Assembly: GCF_900116615.1 (NCBI RefSeq)
Contig: NZ_FPBF01000002.1
Coordinates: 496,001 to 560,000 of the forward strand
DNA: 64,000 nucleotides
Direction: 5' to 3'
DNA from: Algoriphagus locisalis
GTDB lineage: Bacteria; Bacteroidota; Bacteroidia; Cytophagales; Cyclobacteriaceae
Part shown: positions 24,842 to 33,179 of the stretch, piece by piece
Position numbering within the stretch: the stretch's first letter is position 1
How the letters are laid out: every line of letters starts with the position of its first letter
Program-made: the position numbers and the translations under genes
Notes under the pieces: model-generated
Database searches by the model: none
What the model saw: the letters and a program-made list of their open reading frames with translations, nothing else
Told to the model about the DNA's origin: nothing

Positions 24842-26284
24842 ATGAAACAGACATTCTCAAGAGTTGTAGTTAAAGGCGGAGTGCTATCTCCTGCTGAACT
24901 AAAGCAGATTTTGGAACTGGCAGAAAGTGCTGGTTTAGACACAATTTCTTTGGGCTCTCGCCAAGACATTCTATTCATCAAGGATGAAGATAGCTTGGAA
25001 ATTGATGCTCAGGACAAATTCCAGTTGGTTTCGCCTGAAGAAATCGGCGTGGAAAACATCGTCTCCTCTTATGTTTCTTCTGATATTTTCCCGAATACTC
25101 CTTGGCTCACAGGTGATCGATATCTGTATATTTTGGAGCAATTTAGAGTTCAGCCAAACCTTAAAATAAACATCACGGATCCAAAGCAGCGCTTGGTTCC
25201 GCTGTTTACAGGCCATCTGAATTTCATTGCATCTCAGCATGAAGATTACTGGTATCTATACGTTCGACTTCCGGAATGGGAAGATACCATGATGTATCCT
25301 GCGCTGATCTACAGCTGGGATATGTCGAAGGTAGCTTCGGCTATTGAGGATATTCTTCAAGAAGAACCCGAAACTGTGGAATTCCTTTTTGAGTTGGTAA
25401 ACGACGCTGTGGACTCCAATAATAGGACTGTTGATACTCCTCTGGAAGTGCCTTTTTATCCTTTTCCCTATTATGAGGGAATCAATCGCGTAGGTGATGA
25501 TCGCTATTGGTTGGGGCTGTATTGGAGAAACAACAAGTATTACACTGAGTTTCTGAAAGTACTTTGCGATCTCTGCGCGGATAGTAAAATTGGTAAAATC
25601 TCCATCACTCCCTGGAAGTCTATTATCATCAAAGGAATCCCTGAAAACACAAAGATTGAATGGGAAAGACTACTTGGGCGTTACGGAATCAATGTGCGTC
25701 ACTCCATGCTGGAACTGAATTGGCATCTTCCTGTTAACAACAAATCTGCTCTTAAGCTTAAGGAGTATTTGGTGGAAAACTTTGACAAAAGAGACATCAG
25801 TACGTACGGATTGACTTTTGGAATCACCGATTACACCCGAAAAGCTTACTATTTCACCTCTATTATTATTGAGAAAAACCAGCCTCCAGTTGGATTGGAA
25901 AGCATCAAAATCCGCAACACCTACAATCTGCTCTATGCCAAAAACTTTGACCCAAATACTCAGCAATACATCGTGTATGTACAGGAGGTGGATAAAGTCG
26001 AATTGCCAGGATTACTTATAGAGCTAAGTAAGATGTATTTTGAGCAGCTAGGTAAAAAGCCAGCCGGTTCTAAACAGCAGAGTAAACCAAAGGAGATGGT
26101 CAAAACAGAGGCATACCAATGCTCCGATTGTCTAACAGTTTATGATCCCGTTTATGGAGATTCATCTCAGGATATTGCTCCGCTGACTCCTTTTGAAGAT
26201 TTGCCTTCGGAATATCATTGTTCACTTTGCGAAGCACCGAAGTCTAAGTTCACTAAAAAAACGTTTGAGAAGCAAATAGATTAA
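24842..26284 (+). CDS. Rubredoxin-tailed protein with nitrite/sulfite reductase-like half domains
   Basis: The ATG at 24842 is preferred to an upstream TTG. The 480-residue product ends in a rubredoxin domain with two C-x2-C knuckles (YQCSDCLTVYD and YHCSLCEAPKS). The first 400 residues look like two ferredoxin-like half domains of the NiR/SiR/CobG superfamily: VVVKGGVLSPAELKQILELA near the start and KISITPWKSIIIKGIPE near 260. The siroheme/[4Fe-4S] cysteine pattern is absent. It may therefore be a degenerate, non-catalytic reductase module that delivers electrons to nitrite or nitrate reductase. That role is inferred. Only a truncated TACGT site precedes it, so it may be read with the upstream gene. 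Confidence 0.8.
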   Translation: MKQTFSRVVVKGGVLSPAELKQILELAESAGLDTISLGSRQDILFIKDEDSLEIDAQDKFQLVSPEEIGVENIVSSYVSSDIFPNTPWLTGDRYLYILEQFRVQPNLKINITDPKQRLVPLFTGHLNFIASQHEDYWYLYVRLPEWEDTMMYPALIYSWDMSKVASAIEDILQEEPETVEFLFELVNDAVDSNNRTVDTPLEVPFYPFPYYEGINRVGDDRYWLGLYWRNNKYYTEFLKVLCDLCADSKIGKISITPWKSIIIKGIPENTKIEWERLLGRYGINVRHSMLELNWHLPVNNKSALKLKEYLVENFDKRDISTYGLTFGITDYTRKAYYFTSIIIEKNQPPVGLESIKIRNTYNLLYAKNFDPNTQQYIVYVQEVDKVELPGLLIELSKMYFEQLGKKPAGSKQQSKPKEMVKTEAYQCSDCLTVYDPVYGDSSQDIAPLTPFEDLPSEYHCSLCEAPKSKFTKKTFEKQID

Positions 26285-26361
26285 GTAAAGACTAATAGAC
26301 TGTATTTCAATCAGTTTAAAAAAGGGTCACTATTTTTCCATTTTTAAAATACTTAGTTTTT

Positions 26362-26400
26362 TACGTATTTTAATTAGGTTTTAATAAGTACTTTTACGTA
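26362..26400 (+). promoter_or_regulatory. Two TACGTA sites upstream of the porin gene
   Basis: TACGTA occurs at 26362-26367 and 26395-26400, with AATAAGTA between them (26383-26390). This is the same set of elements as before nirB and the transporter, and it links the porin gene to the nitrate regulon. Confidence 0.6.
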
Positions 26401-26429
26401 TATTTCTTACGGAAATAACTTATTGAATC

Positions 26430-27707
26430 ATGAAAAAAATTTTTACTCTGCTCCTCACCCTATTGGCCTACTATCAAGTTGGCTATTCTCAGGAATTCAC
26501 ACTTGATGCGGATATTCGTCCAAGATTCGAATATCGTCACGGCTTTGGAAGTCTCTTCCCAACGGACGCCAAAGCAGCTGCATTCGTAACGCAGCGATCT
26601 AGACTCAATTTGGGTTTTCAAGACGAAAAGCTAAGCCTCTATTTAAGTGTACAGGACGTAAGTACCTGGGGCGACACCCAGCAACTCAGCGCTGAAGATG
26701 GTAATGACTCTTTTGGCCTTTTTCAGGCATGGCTTCGCTATTCTTTTACCCCCAACTGGGCAATCAAATTAGGCCGTCAAGTCATATCGTATGATGATCA
26801 GCGGATTCTTGGGGGAGTGGATTGGGCTATGCAGGGAAGGTTTCATGATGCTGCTATGATCCAGTATTCGAAGGATAAGTTCAAGCTAGATTTAGCTTTT
26901 GCTTACAATCAGGAGAATCAAAAAACATTGGGAAGCGATTACACCATTACTGGTTTTTTCTCCTACAAAACCATGCAAATGGCTCACCTTACTAAGTCAT
27001 GGGACAAAGGATCGATTAGCTTTCTCTTTATGAATAATGGTTTTCAGAAGTACACCAGCGACCCGGTTCCTCAGACAGACGGACTTTATTACCGCCAGAC
27101 TACAGGCACTTATTTTACATTCACGCTTTCTGCTCTCACTATTACGGGTTCAGCTTATTTGCAAACCGGAATGGCAAATGCCTCTACAGATCTGAGCGCA
27201 TACCAGTACATGATTGAAGCAAAATATAAAGCTGGAAAAGTGACTTTAATTGGGGGCTTTGAGTCATTGAGTGGTACAGATCAAGCTGGCGAAGAAAAGA
27301 ATAAATCCTTCTTCCCTCTTTATGGTACCAACCATAAATTCAATGGATACATGGATTACTTCTACGTGGGAAATCATGCCAACAATGTAGGACTGAACGA
27401 TTTCTATGGCAAAGTAGCCTTATCAATCGGCGAGAAATCTACTTTGGGCCTTAATGCTCACGTGTTTTTTGCCAACGGTGAAATGGCCGACGATTTATCA
27501 CAAAATTTAGGCACAGAGCTAGACTTGGTTTATGGTAACTCGCTGGGAAAATATGTGAAAATGAATGTGGGTTACTCTCAGCTATTTGCCACGGAAAGTA
27601 TGAGTGCTGTGAAAGGCGGAACAAGTTCAGAAAACACCAATAACTGGGGTTGGGTGCAATTGATTGTGAATCCTAGATTGCTTACTTATAAGTTCAAGGA
27701 GGATTAA
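26430..27707 (+). CDS. Outer-membrane beta-barrel porin, alginate-export-like
   Basis: The 425-residue protein has a cleavable signal (MKKIFTLLLTLLAYYQVGYS). A barrel of the alginate_exp type follows, with alternating amphipathic strands such as DIRPRFEYRHG, RSRLNLGFQDEKLSLYLSVQD and AIKLGRQVISYDDQRI. No catalytic residues are expected. Its position at the end of the nitrate island and the two TACGTA sites in front suggest that it passes nitrate or nitrite through the outer membrane. Family members export or import anionic compounds. The substrate here is inferred. A short AT-rich gap separates it from the toxin-antitoxin pair. Confidence 0.87.
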   Translation: MKKIFTLLLTLLAYYQVGYSQEFTLDADIRPRFEYRHGFGSLFPTDAKAAAFVTQRSRLNLGFQDEKLSLYLSVQDVSTWGDTQQLSAEDGNDSFGLFQAWLRYSFTPNWAIKLGRQVISYDDQRILGGVDWAMQGRFHDAAMIQYSKDKFKLDLAFAYNQENQKTLGSDYTITGFFSYKTMQMAHLTKSWDKGSISFLFMNNGFQKYTSDPVPQTDGLYYRQTTGTYFTFTLSALTITGSAYLQTGMANASTDLSAYQYMIEAKYKAGKVTLIGGFESLSGTDQAGEEKNKSFFPLYGTNHKFNGYMDYFYVGNHANNVGLNDFYGKVALSIGEKSTLGLNAHVFFANGEMADDLSQNLGTELDLVYGNSLGKYVKMNVGYSQLFATESMSAVKGGTSSENTNNWGWVQLIVNPRLLTYKFKED

Positions 27708-27726
27708 TCAGAAATTTTTCATAAAA

Positions 27727-27757
27727 TTGGCAAAGGTTACCTTTTTAGGCAACTTTG
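27727..27757 (+). promoter_or_regulatory. Putative HigA operator within the toxin-antitoxin promoter
   Basis: The perfect palindrome AAAGGT-T-ACCTTT (27732-27744) lies between a possible -33 (TTGG, 27727-27730) and -7 (CAACTTTG, 27750-27757; one mismatch to TAnnTTTG). This is the usual layout for autorepression by the antitoxin. Confidence 0.5.
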
Positions 27758-27782
27758 TTAGGGTGCAAACAACTTACTTTAA

Positions 27783-28124
27783 ATGAGCGAGTTTAAAAGA
27801 GAAATCGGATTCTACGAAAACCATTTCAAGGATTTCTATTTTAAACAACAAAAAGTTGTCAGAGAGAAAATTGACTGGACCCTAATGGTTATAAGGACTA
27901 CTCGGGTGGTACCTGAAAAATTCTTCAAGCACCTTACAAATACCGATGGACTTTGGGAAGTTAGAATTTCAGCTGGCAATGGAATTTTCCGAGTGTTTTG
28001 TTTTTTTGATGAGGGAAATTTAATTGTTGTGCTAGGTGGCTTTCAAAAGAAAACACAAAAAACGCCTATTAAGGAAATAAAAAAGGCAGAACGGCTTAAA
28101 AAAGAATACTATGAAAACAAATAA
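27783..28124 (+). CDS. RelE/HigB-type toxin (phage Gp49-like family)
   Basis: The 113-residue basic protein matches the Gp49-like/DUF891 branch of RelE-fold toxins, with DGLWEVRISAGNGIFRVFCF and NLIVVLGGFQKKTQKTP as the two diagnostic blocks. HigB toxins of this class cut mRNA on the ribosome. The gene precedes its antitoxin and overlaps it by 14 bases, the toxin-first order typical of higBA. It looks intact. Confidence 0.88.
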   Translation: MSEFKREIGFYENHFKDFYFKQQKVVREKIDWTLMVIRTTRVVPEKFFKHLTNTDGLWEVRISAGNGIFRVFCFFDEGNLIVVLGGFQKKTQKTPIKEIKKAERLKKEYYENK

Positions 28125-28413
28125 AAGAATTACCTCATTCGACGACCATTTAGATCAACAATACGGGAAAATCGGCACTGAGTCACGACAAAAATTTCAA
28201 GAAGGATTCGAAACTTTTAAAATAGGGGTATTGATTCAGGAGGCGAGAAAAAAACAGAACCTCACTCAGGAACAACTCGCAGAAAAAGTAGGAACTACGA
28301 AGAATTACATTTCGAGAATTGAAAATAACGCGAGCGATATCCGATTATCCACATTGATGAGAATAATCCGAGAAGGACTAGGAGGACATTTAACCCTTAA
28401 TGTAGAAGTGTAA
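28111..28413 (+). CDS. HigA-type antitoxin, XRE-family helix-turn-helix
   Basis: A 100-residue protein with a helix-turn-helix at about 45-95 (LIQEARKKQNLTQEQLAEKV, then TKNYISRIEN). The N-terminal 40 residues are polar and would wrap the toxin. It should neutralise the preceding RelE/HigB protein and repress the shared promoter by binding the palindrome at 27732-27744. Translation is coupled by a 14-base overlap with the toxin gene. Confidence 0.9.
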   Translation: MKTNKRITSFDDHLDQQYGKIGTESRQKFQEGFETFKIGVLIQEARKKQNLTQEQLAEKVGTTKNYISRIENNASDIRLSTLMRIIREGLGGHLTLNVEV

Positions 28414-28429
28414 TCCTGCCAATAACTTT

Positions 28430-30916
28430 TTAATTGGATTGCTCGAATTTCTCTTTCGCTCCGTCCAAATAGTCAATAAAAGCCTGAATATCGGTATCAT
28501 AACCTTTGGGTTGGGCTAAAAGATTTTCATTATGATCCAATATCACATAGTAAGGCTGAGCATTATTTTGGAAGCGGGTAATCTGAAAATCAGCGTTTTG
28601 CTTTCCTAATGTTTTTTTGACCTTATTGTCGTATTCAGAAGTGTACCATTCACTTTCAGGAAGTTCCAATCGCTCGTCGATGTAAAGTGCCACCATGACA
28701 AAATCTTCTTTCAGACGCTTTAATACCTGAGGATCCACCCAGACATTTTCTTCCATCTTACGACAATTCACACAGCCGTGTCCAGTGAAGTCAATGAGCA
28801 AAGGTTTATTGGCTTTTTTGGCAGCGCGCATTGCTTGCTCATAATCGAAATAACCTTGAATTCCATGAGGGATCTCCAGTGGGATATCAGCGTATTTGAC
28901 AGGTTCGCCAAGGATATTTTCTCCAGCTTCAGTATTTAAGCCACCAGTCATTTTAAATTGCTGAGTGGACATCGGCGGTAGATAGCCACTTAGGTATTTC
29001 AGTGGAGCTCCAAAAAGTCCGGGAATCATATAGAGCACAAACATGAATGTGAACAATGCCAAAAGCAGTCTTGGCACTCCTATAGTTTCCATAGGTGAAT
29101 CATGTGGAAGGCGAATTTTACCCAAAAGATAAAGTCCCAATCCTGAGAAAATCACAATCCAGATGATCAGGAAAATATCCCGATCCAGGATTCCCCAGTG
29201 GTAGACTAAATCAGCAATGGAAAGGAATTTGAAAGCTAAAGCGAGTTCCAAGAAACCCAGAACAACTTTCACAGAATTCAGCCAACCACCTGACTTCGGA
29301 AGTCTGTTCATCCACTCCGGGAAAATGGCGAATAAGGTAAATGGAATAGCGAATGCAAGTGAAAAAGCAAACATTCCTAAGATTGGTTTAATCAATTCCC
29401 CTCCAGCGGAAGAGATCAAAATTGATCCCACAATTGGGCCTGTACAAGAAAAGGAAACCAACACTAACGTGAAAGCCATGAAGAAAATGCCTGTCAGACC
29501 TCCCTTTTCAGACTTTTCATCGATTTTATTCACAAAGCTGGAAGGCAAAGTAATTTCAAACATGCCTAGAAAAGCGAGTGCGAAAAAGATGAAAATCCCA
29601 AAGAAAAACAGATTTGGAAGCCAGTGCGTTGCCAGCCAATTGGCGAACTCAGGGCCTTGGATAGCTGCTACGGCGGTACCGGCTATCGTATAAATAGCAA
29701 TGATCGACAACCCATAAATAATGGCATTTCGAATCCCCGTTGCTTTGCTTCCTGCACGTCCAGTAAAGAAGCTCACTGTCATTGGAATCATAGGGAAGAC
29801 ACATGGTGTTAGCAAGGCCGCAAGTCCAGCCAAGAAAGCCAACACCATAAAACCTAGTAGCGACTCGTTCTCCTGAATCGGAACAATTTCAATGGATGAA
29901 TCCGCATTCTCTTCCCCTACCTCATTAAATAGATTTTCATCGCTGTCAGCAGAAGTATTTGTGGAGTTAGACGATTGAAAAGGAATTTCAAAGTCTTCCT
30001 CAAAAGGCGGGGTGCATTTTCCGGTAATATCATTACACATCTGATATTCCACAGTACCTTGAATAGTACCGGAATCAGCTTTTAGGAGGATTGCTTGCTC
30101 AAACCTCCCTTTTCCTATGAAGTATTTAACGTCACCTTCCCAGATATCCTCGTACTTTGTCTTGGGGTCAATAGCCGTAAAGCCTCCTTTTAACTCATAA
30201 CCCGCTGGATTATCCAGCTTCAAATTTGCCAAAATTGGACCGAGCTTCGGATCAAAATCATTGGCATAGATATACCAGCCAATTGGAATTTGTGCATCGA
30301 ACACCAGAGTAGCTTCATCACTATGCACAGGGCTAGGCTCGAGGGAAATCGTCCATTTTGGTGGAGCTACAATCCCTAGTTCTGCTGATTCCTGTTGTCC
30401 TGCTTCTCCAAAAACTGGAGTGTTTGTTTCTTGCTTTGCTGTAAAAGCTACCTCAATCTCTTCATCATAATTGACACACTGACCAGTTACATCAGAACAC
30501 ATCTGATATTCCAGTGTTCCTGAGATTTTTCCTGAAGTAGATTTAGGTACAAAAGATTGCTCAAACCGCCCTTTCCCAATGAAATATTTGACGTCTCCTT
30601 CCCAGATATCCTCGTACTTTGTCTTGGGGTCAATAGCCGTGAAGCCACCTTTTAACTCATAACCCGCTGGATTATCCAGCTTCAAAGTTGCCAAAATCGG
30701 ACCTAAATCCGGATTAAAATCATTGGCATATATGTACCAGCCAATTGGAATTTGGGCCTCGAAGACCAAAGTCGCTTCTTCACCTTGAACAAGATTTTTT
30801 GGCTCGATGGAAACAGTCCATTTTGGTGGAGCGATAATCTGTGCTTGGGCGTAGAAACTGAAGAAAAGCAATGCCAGTAGCAGTAGTTTTCCTGATTTTC
30901 CTTTGGCTTTAGTCAT
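28430..30916 (-). CDS. DsbD-like thiol:disulfide interchange protein with duplicated N-terminal domain
   Basis: This 828-residue protein moves reducing power from cytoplasmic thioredoxin to the periplasm. After the signal peptide there are two DsbD-alpha domains (about 28-160 and 182-315), each with its own cysteine pair (C140/C147 and C294/C301). A block of about eight membrane helices follows (about 353-650), with the transfer cysteines in LLTPCVFPMIP and FSCTGPIVGS. A C-terminal thioredoxin-like domain has CVNC in GHGCVNCRKMEE. E. coli DsbD has only one alpha domain. The two copies share long identical DNA runs, which implies recent duplication or gene conversion. The M20 peptidase gene lies upstream on the same strand. 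Confidence 0.92.
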   Translation of the reverse strand: MTKAKGKSGKLLLLALLFFSFYAQAQIIAPPKWTVSIEPKNLVQGEEATLVFEAQIPIGWYIYANDFNPDLGPILATLKLDNPAGYELKGGFTAIDPKTKYEDIWEGDVKYFIGKGRFEQSFVPKSTSGKISGTLEYQMCSDVTGQCVNYDEEIEVAFTAKQETNTPVFGEAGQQESAELGIVAPPKWTISLEPSPVHSDEATLVFDAQIPIGWYIYANDFDPKLGPILANLKLDNPAGYELKGGFTAIDPKTKYEDIWEGDVKYFIGKGRFEQAILLKADSGTIQGTVEYQMCNDITGKCTPPFEEDFEIPFQSSNSTNTSADSDENLFNEVGEENADSSIEIVPIQENESLLGFMVLAFLAGLAALLTPCVFPMIPMTVSFFTGRAGSKATGIRNAIIYGLSIIAIYTIAGTAVAAIQGPEFANWLATHWLPNLFFFGIFIFFALAFLGMFEITLPSSFVNKIDEKSEKGGLTGIFFMAFTLVLVSFSCTGPIVGSILISSAGGELIKPILGMFAFSLAFAIPFTLFAIFPEWMNRLPKSGGWLNSVKVVLGFLELALAFKFLSIADLVYHWGILDRDIFLIIWIVIFSGLGLYLLGKIRLPHDSPMETIGVPRLLLALFTFMFVLYMIPGLFGAPLKYLSGYLPPMSTQQFKMTGGLNTEAGENILGEPVKYADIPLEIPHGIQGYFDYEQAMRAAKKANKPLLIDFTGHGCVNCRKMEENVWVDPQVLKRLKEDFVMVALYIDERLELPESEWYTSEYDNKVKKTLGKQNADFQITRFQNNAQPYYVILDHNENLLAQPKGYDTDIQAFIDYLDGAKEKFEQSN

Positions 30917-30962
30917 GAAGTTGGAAAAGAAATGAATTGAGAATTGGGGGCAATAGGTGGGT

Positions 30963-32351
30963 TTATTTTTCGCTTAGTTTTCTAAACTGACGGAAGAATG
31001 CCGCGATAGTTTCTATTCCAATAAAGTAATTTTTCACGCCATAATGCTCATTCGGCGAATGCAGCGCATCTGTGTCCAGTCCAAAACCAAACAATATCGG
31101 ATCAGAACCTAGTTCCTTTTGGAACAAAGCAACGATAGGAATAGATCCACCTTCACGGGTAGGAATTGGTCTTTTACCAAAAGTCTCCTCCATAGCTGCC
31201 TCAGCTGCCTTGTATCCAATAGACGAATCGGAAACGACTGCCGGTGCGCCACCATGATGAGCTTTCACTTTCACCTTCACGGATTTTGGAGCGATGGATT
31301 TAAAATGATTTTCGAACAACTCAGCGATTTCTCTCCAGTCCTGATCAGGCACTAAACGCATGGAAATCTTTGCATGAGCTTTGGACGGCAAAACAGTTTT
31401 TGCTCCTTCGCCAATATATCCACCCCAGATTCCATTGACATCCAGCGTAGGACGGATCCCTACTCGCTCGATCGTCGTGAAACCATTTTCTCCATGAACA
31501 TCATCAATGTCCAATTTCTCTTTGTACTCATTTAGATCAAAAGGAGCTTCGTTCAGACGCTCTCTTTGCACAGCCGTCAACTCCTGCACTTTGTCGTAGA
31601 AACCTGGAATTGTAATGTGTTTGTTCTCATCCTGCATAGAAGCAATCATATCACAAAGCACATTAATTGGGTTGGCAACAGCTCCTCCGTATGTACCTGA
31701 GTGAAGGTCTCGATTGGACCCGGTTACTTCCACCTCCATGTAAGCCATACCTCGTAGACCGACCGTGATGGAAGGATCTTGCATGGAAATCATGTGCGTA
31801 TCAGAAATCAAAATGACGTCAGCTTTCAGTTTCTCTTTATTTTCGATTACGAATTTGTCCAGGTTGTCAGAGCCGACTTCCTCTTCTCCTTCGATCATGA
31901 ATTTAACGTTGCAAGGCAAATCACCAGAAGCCATCATCGCTTCAAAAGCTTTCACATACATGTAAAACTGTCCTTTGTCATCTGCTGATCCACGGGCGAA
32001 AATTGCTCCTTCCGGATGTATTTTTGTCTTTTTGATCACTGGCTCAAAAGGTGGAGAATCCCAAAGCTCATAAGGATCAGCAGGCTGCACATCATAATGC
32101 CCGTACACCAAAACTGTCTGTAAAGCAGGATCAATGATTTTCTCTCCGTAAACAATTGGATACCCTTTCGTCTGGCAGATTTCCACTACGTCAGCACCTG
32201 CTTTTTCTAGACTTTCCTTTACAAAATTAGCTGCCGCAAAAACATCATCTTTAAATTTGGGATCGGCACTTACCGACGGAATGCGGAGCAAATCCAATAA
32301 TTCATTAAGAAATCGATCTTTGTTGTCACGGATAAAATCATTAACAGCCAT
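30963..32351 (-). CDS. M20 family dipeptidase
   Basis: A 462-residue zinc peptidase of the M20/ArgE/CNDP type, probably cleaving dipeptides in the cytoplasm (no signal peptide). Metal and catalytic residues are in order: H85 and D87 in VYGHYDVQPAD, the bridging D124 in RGSADDKGQ, the E156/E157 pair in IEGEEEVGS, D184 in ISDTHM, and a late His in DALHSPNEHYG. An M20 dimerisation domain fills about 205-340. It stands alone with a 46-base gap to the DsbD-like gene downstream. Confidence 0.94.
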   Translation of the reverse strand: MAVNDFIRDNKDRFLNELLDLLRIPSVSADPKFKDDVFAAANFVKESLEKAGADVVEICQTKGYPIVYGEKIIDPALQTVLVYGHYDVQPADPYELWDSPPFEPVIKKTKIHPEGAIFARGSADDKGQFYMYVKAFEAMMASGDLPCNVKFMIEGEEEVGSDNLDKFVIENKEKLKADVILISDTHMISMQDPSITVGLRGMAYMEVEVTGSNRDLHSGTYGGAVANPINVLCDMIASMQDENKHITIPGFYDKVQELTAVQRERLNEAPFDLNEYKEKLDIDDVHGENGFTTIERVGIRPTLDVNGIWGGYIGEGAKTVLPSKAHAKISMRLVPDQDWREIAELFENHFKSIAPKSVKVKVKAHHGGAPAVVSDSSIGYKAAEAAMEETFGKRPIPTREGGSIPIVALFQKELGSDPILFGFGLDTDALHSPNEHYGVKNYFIGIETIAAFFRQFRKLSEK

Positions 32352-32480
32352 ATATCTGGGGATTATTTAGTACAGCTTCAAAATTATCCTTTTCAGCCTG
32401 AAATGCCTATTTTAAAAATGTAATTGTCAGTAAAGAAGACAGTAAGAACGAGAGAACCTGGTGAGTTTACAAAAAAAATC

Positions 32481-32680
32481 AAACCACATAGAATCATAGA
32501 AAAGACAGCTGTAAAAAGCTTTGTGCTCTTTGTTTGTGCTATAAAATGATTTTATCACAAAAGTCATAAAGGCATCAATGTTAGGACTGCTCGTACCATT
32601 AAGATTAGGTATGAATTCTCGACTCTGAAACCTATGATTCTATGTGGTCAAAAATTTTAAACCACATAGAATCATAGAAA
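32481..32680. repeat. Three copies of a 22-bp repeat, two direct and one inverted
   Basis: The repeat starts AAACCACATAGAATCATAGA. It occurs at 32481-32502 and 32659-32680 in direct orientation, and as its inverse (CCTATGATTCTATGTGGT) at 32631-32648. The last two can form a hairpin. Flanking bases also match between the direct copies (AGCTTTGTG... and GTGGACTTTGTTTGTG). The gap 32352-32758 holds no gene. The arrangement suggests a MITE-like or other dispersed non-coding element. Confidence 0.7.
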
Positions 32681-32758
32681 TCATAGCTTTAAAGTGCATT
32701 GTGGACTTTGTTTGTGGTGAAAATGGCTTTACCACTAATGCCATGAAGACAATTTTCC

Positions 32759-33178
32759 TCAGATCGCTTTCACATTCACCTCAATATTGCCTCTGGTTGC
32801 TTTAGAATAAGGGCAAACTTCATGAGCTGCATCTACCAATTTTTGAGCTTCTTCCAAAGACGCTGCATGCGGAATTTTCACATGAATATCCACTGCCAAT
32901 CCAAAATCTCCAGGACCATAATTTCCTAAATGAACGTTAGCTGTGATCTCGGAATCACGTAAACTTGTCTTGCCAGCTACAGCTCCCAAAGCTCCTCCAA
33001 AACATGCTGCATACCCGGCCGCGAATAACTGCTCAGGATTGGTTTTTCCTCCTTCACCCCCAATTTCCTTCGGCATGGCTACATCAAAATCAATTAAACC
33101 ATCATCTGTTTTAACATGACCTTTTCTTCCACCTGTATTAATGGCTACTGCTGTATAATCGACATTCAGTTTTTTCAT
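32759..33178 (-). CDS. ohr: Organic hydroperoxide resistance protein Ohr
   Basis: This 139-residue OsmC-superfamily thiol peroxidase reduces organic hydroperoxides. Both catalytic cysteines are in family context, the first in AAGYAACFGGAL and the second in HEVCPYSKATRGN. The partner arginine and glutamate are expected in the N-terminal half. The gene follows its putative MarR-type regulator by one base, so they form a bicistron. OxyR is encoded divergently, so three peroxide-response genes are together. Confidence 0.94.
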   Translation of the reverse strand: MKKLNVDYTAVAINTGGRKGHVKTDDGLIDFDVAMPKEIGGEGGKTNPEQLFAAGYAACFGGALGAVAGKTSLRDSEITANVHLGNYGPGDFGLAVDIHVKIPHAASLEEAQKLVDAAHEVCPYSKATRGNIEVNVKAI

Positions 33179-33179
33179 C

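Noticed and set aside
6080..25806. TACGTA inside coding sequence (6080-6085 in rplS and 25801-25806 in the rubredoxin-tailed gene) as further regulator sites
   Set aside because: Both lie within genes and are expected occasional matches. Only the intergenic clusters were taken as regulatory.
29217..29693. Open frame of 158 codons on the plus strand inside the DsbD-like gene
   Set aside because: It is the complement of hydrophobic membrane-helix codons and has no start context or homology pattern.
32352..32758. Small RNA gene in the repeat-rich gap
   Set aside because: The hairpin arises from inverted repeat copies. No promoter/terminator pair frames it.
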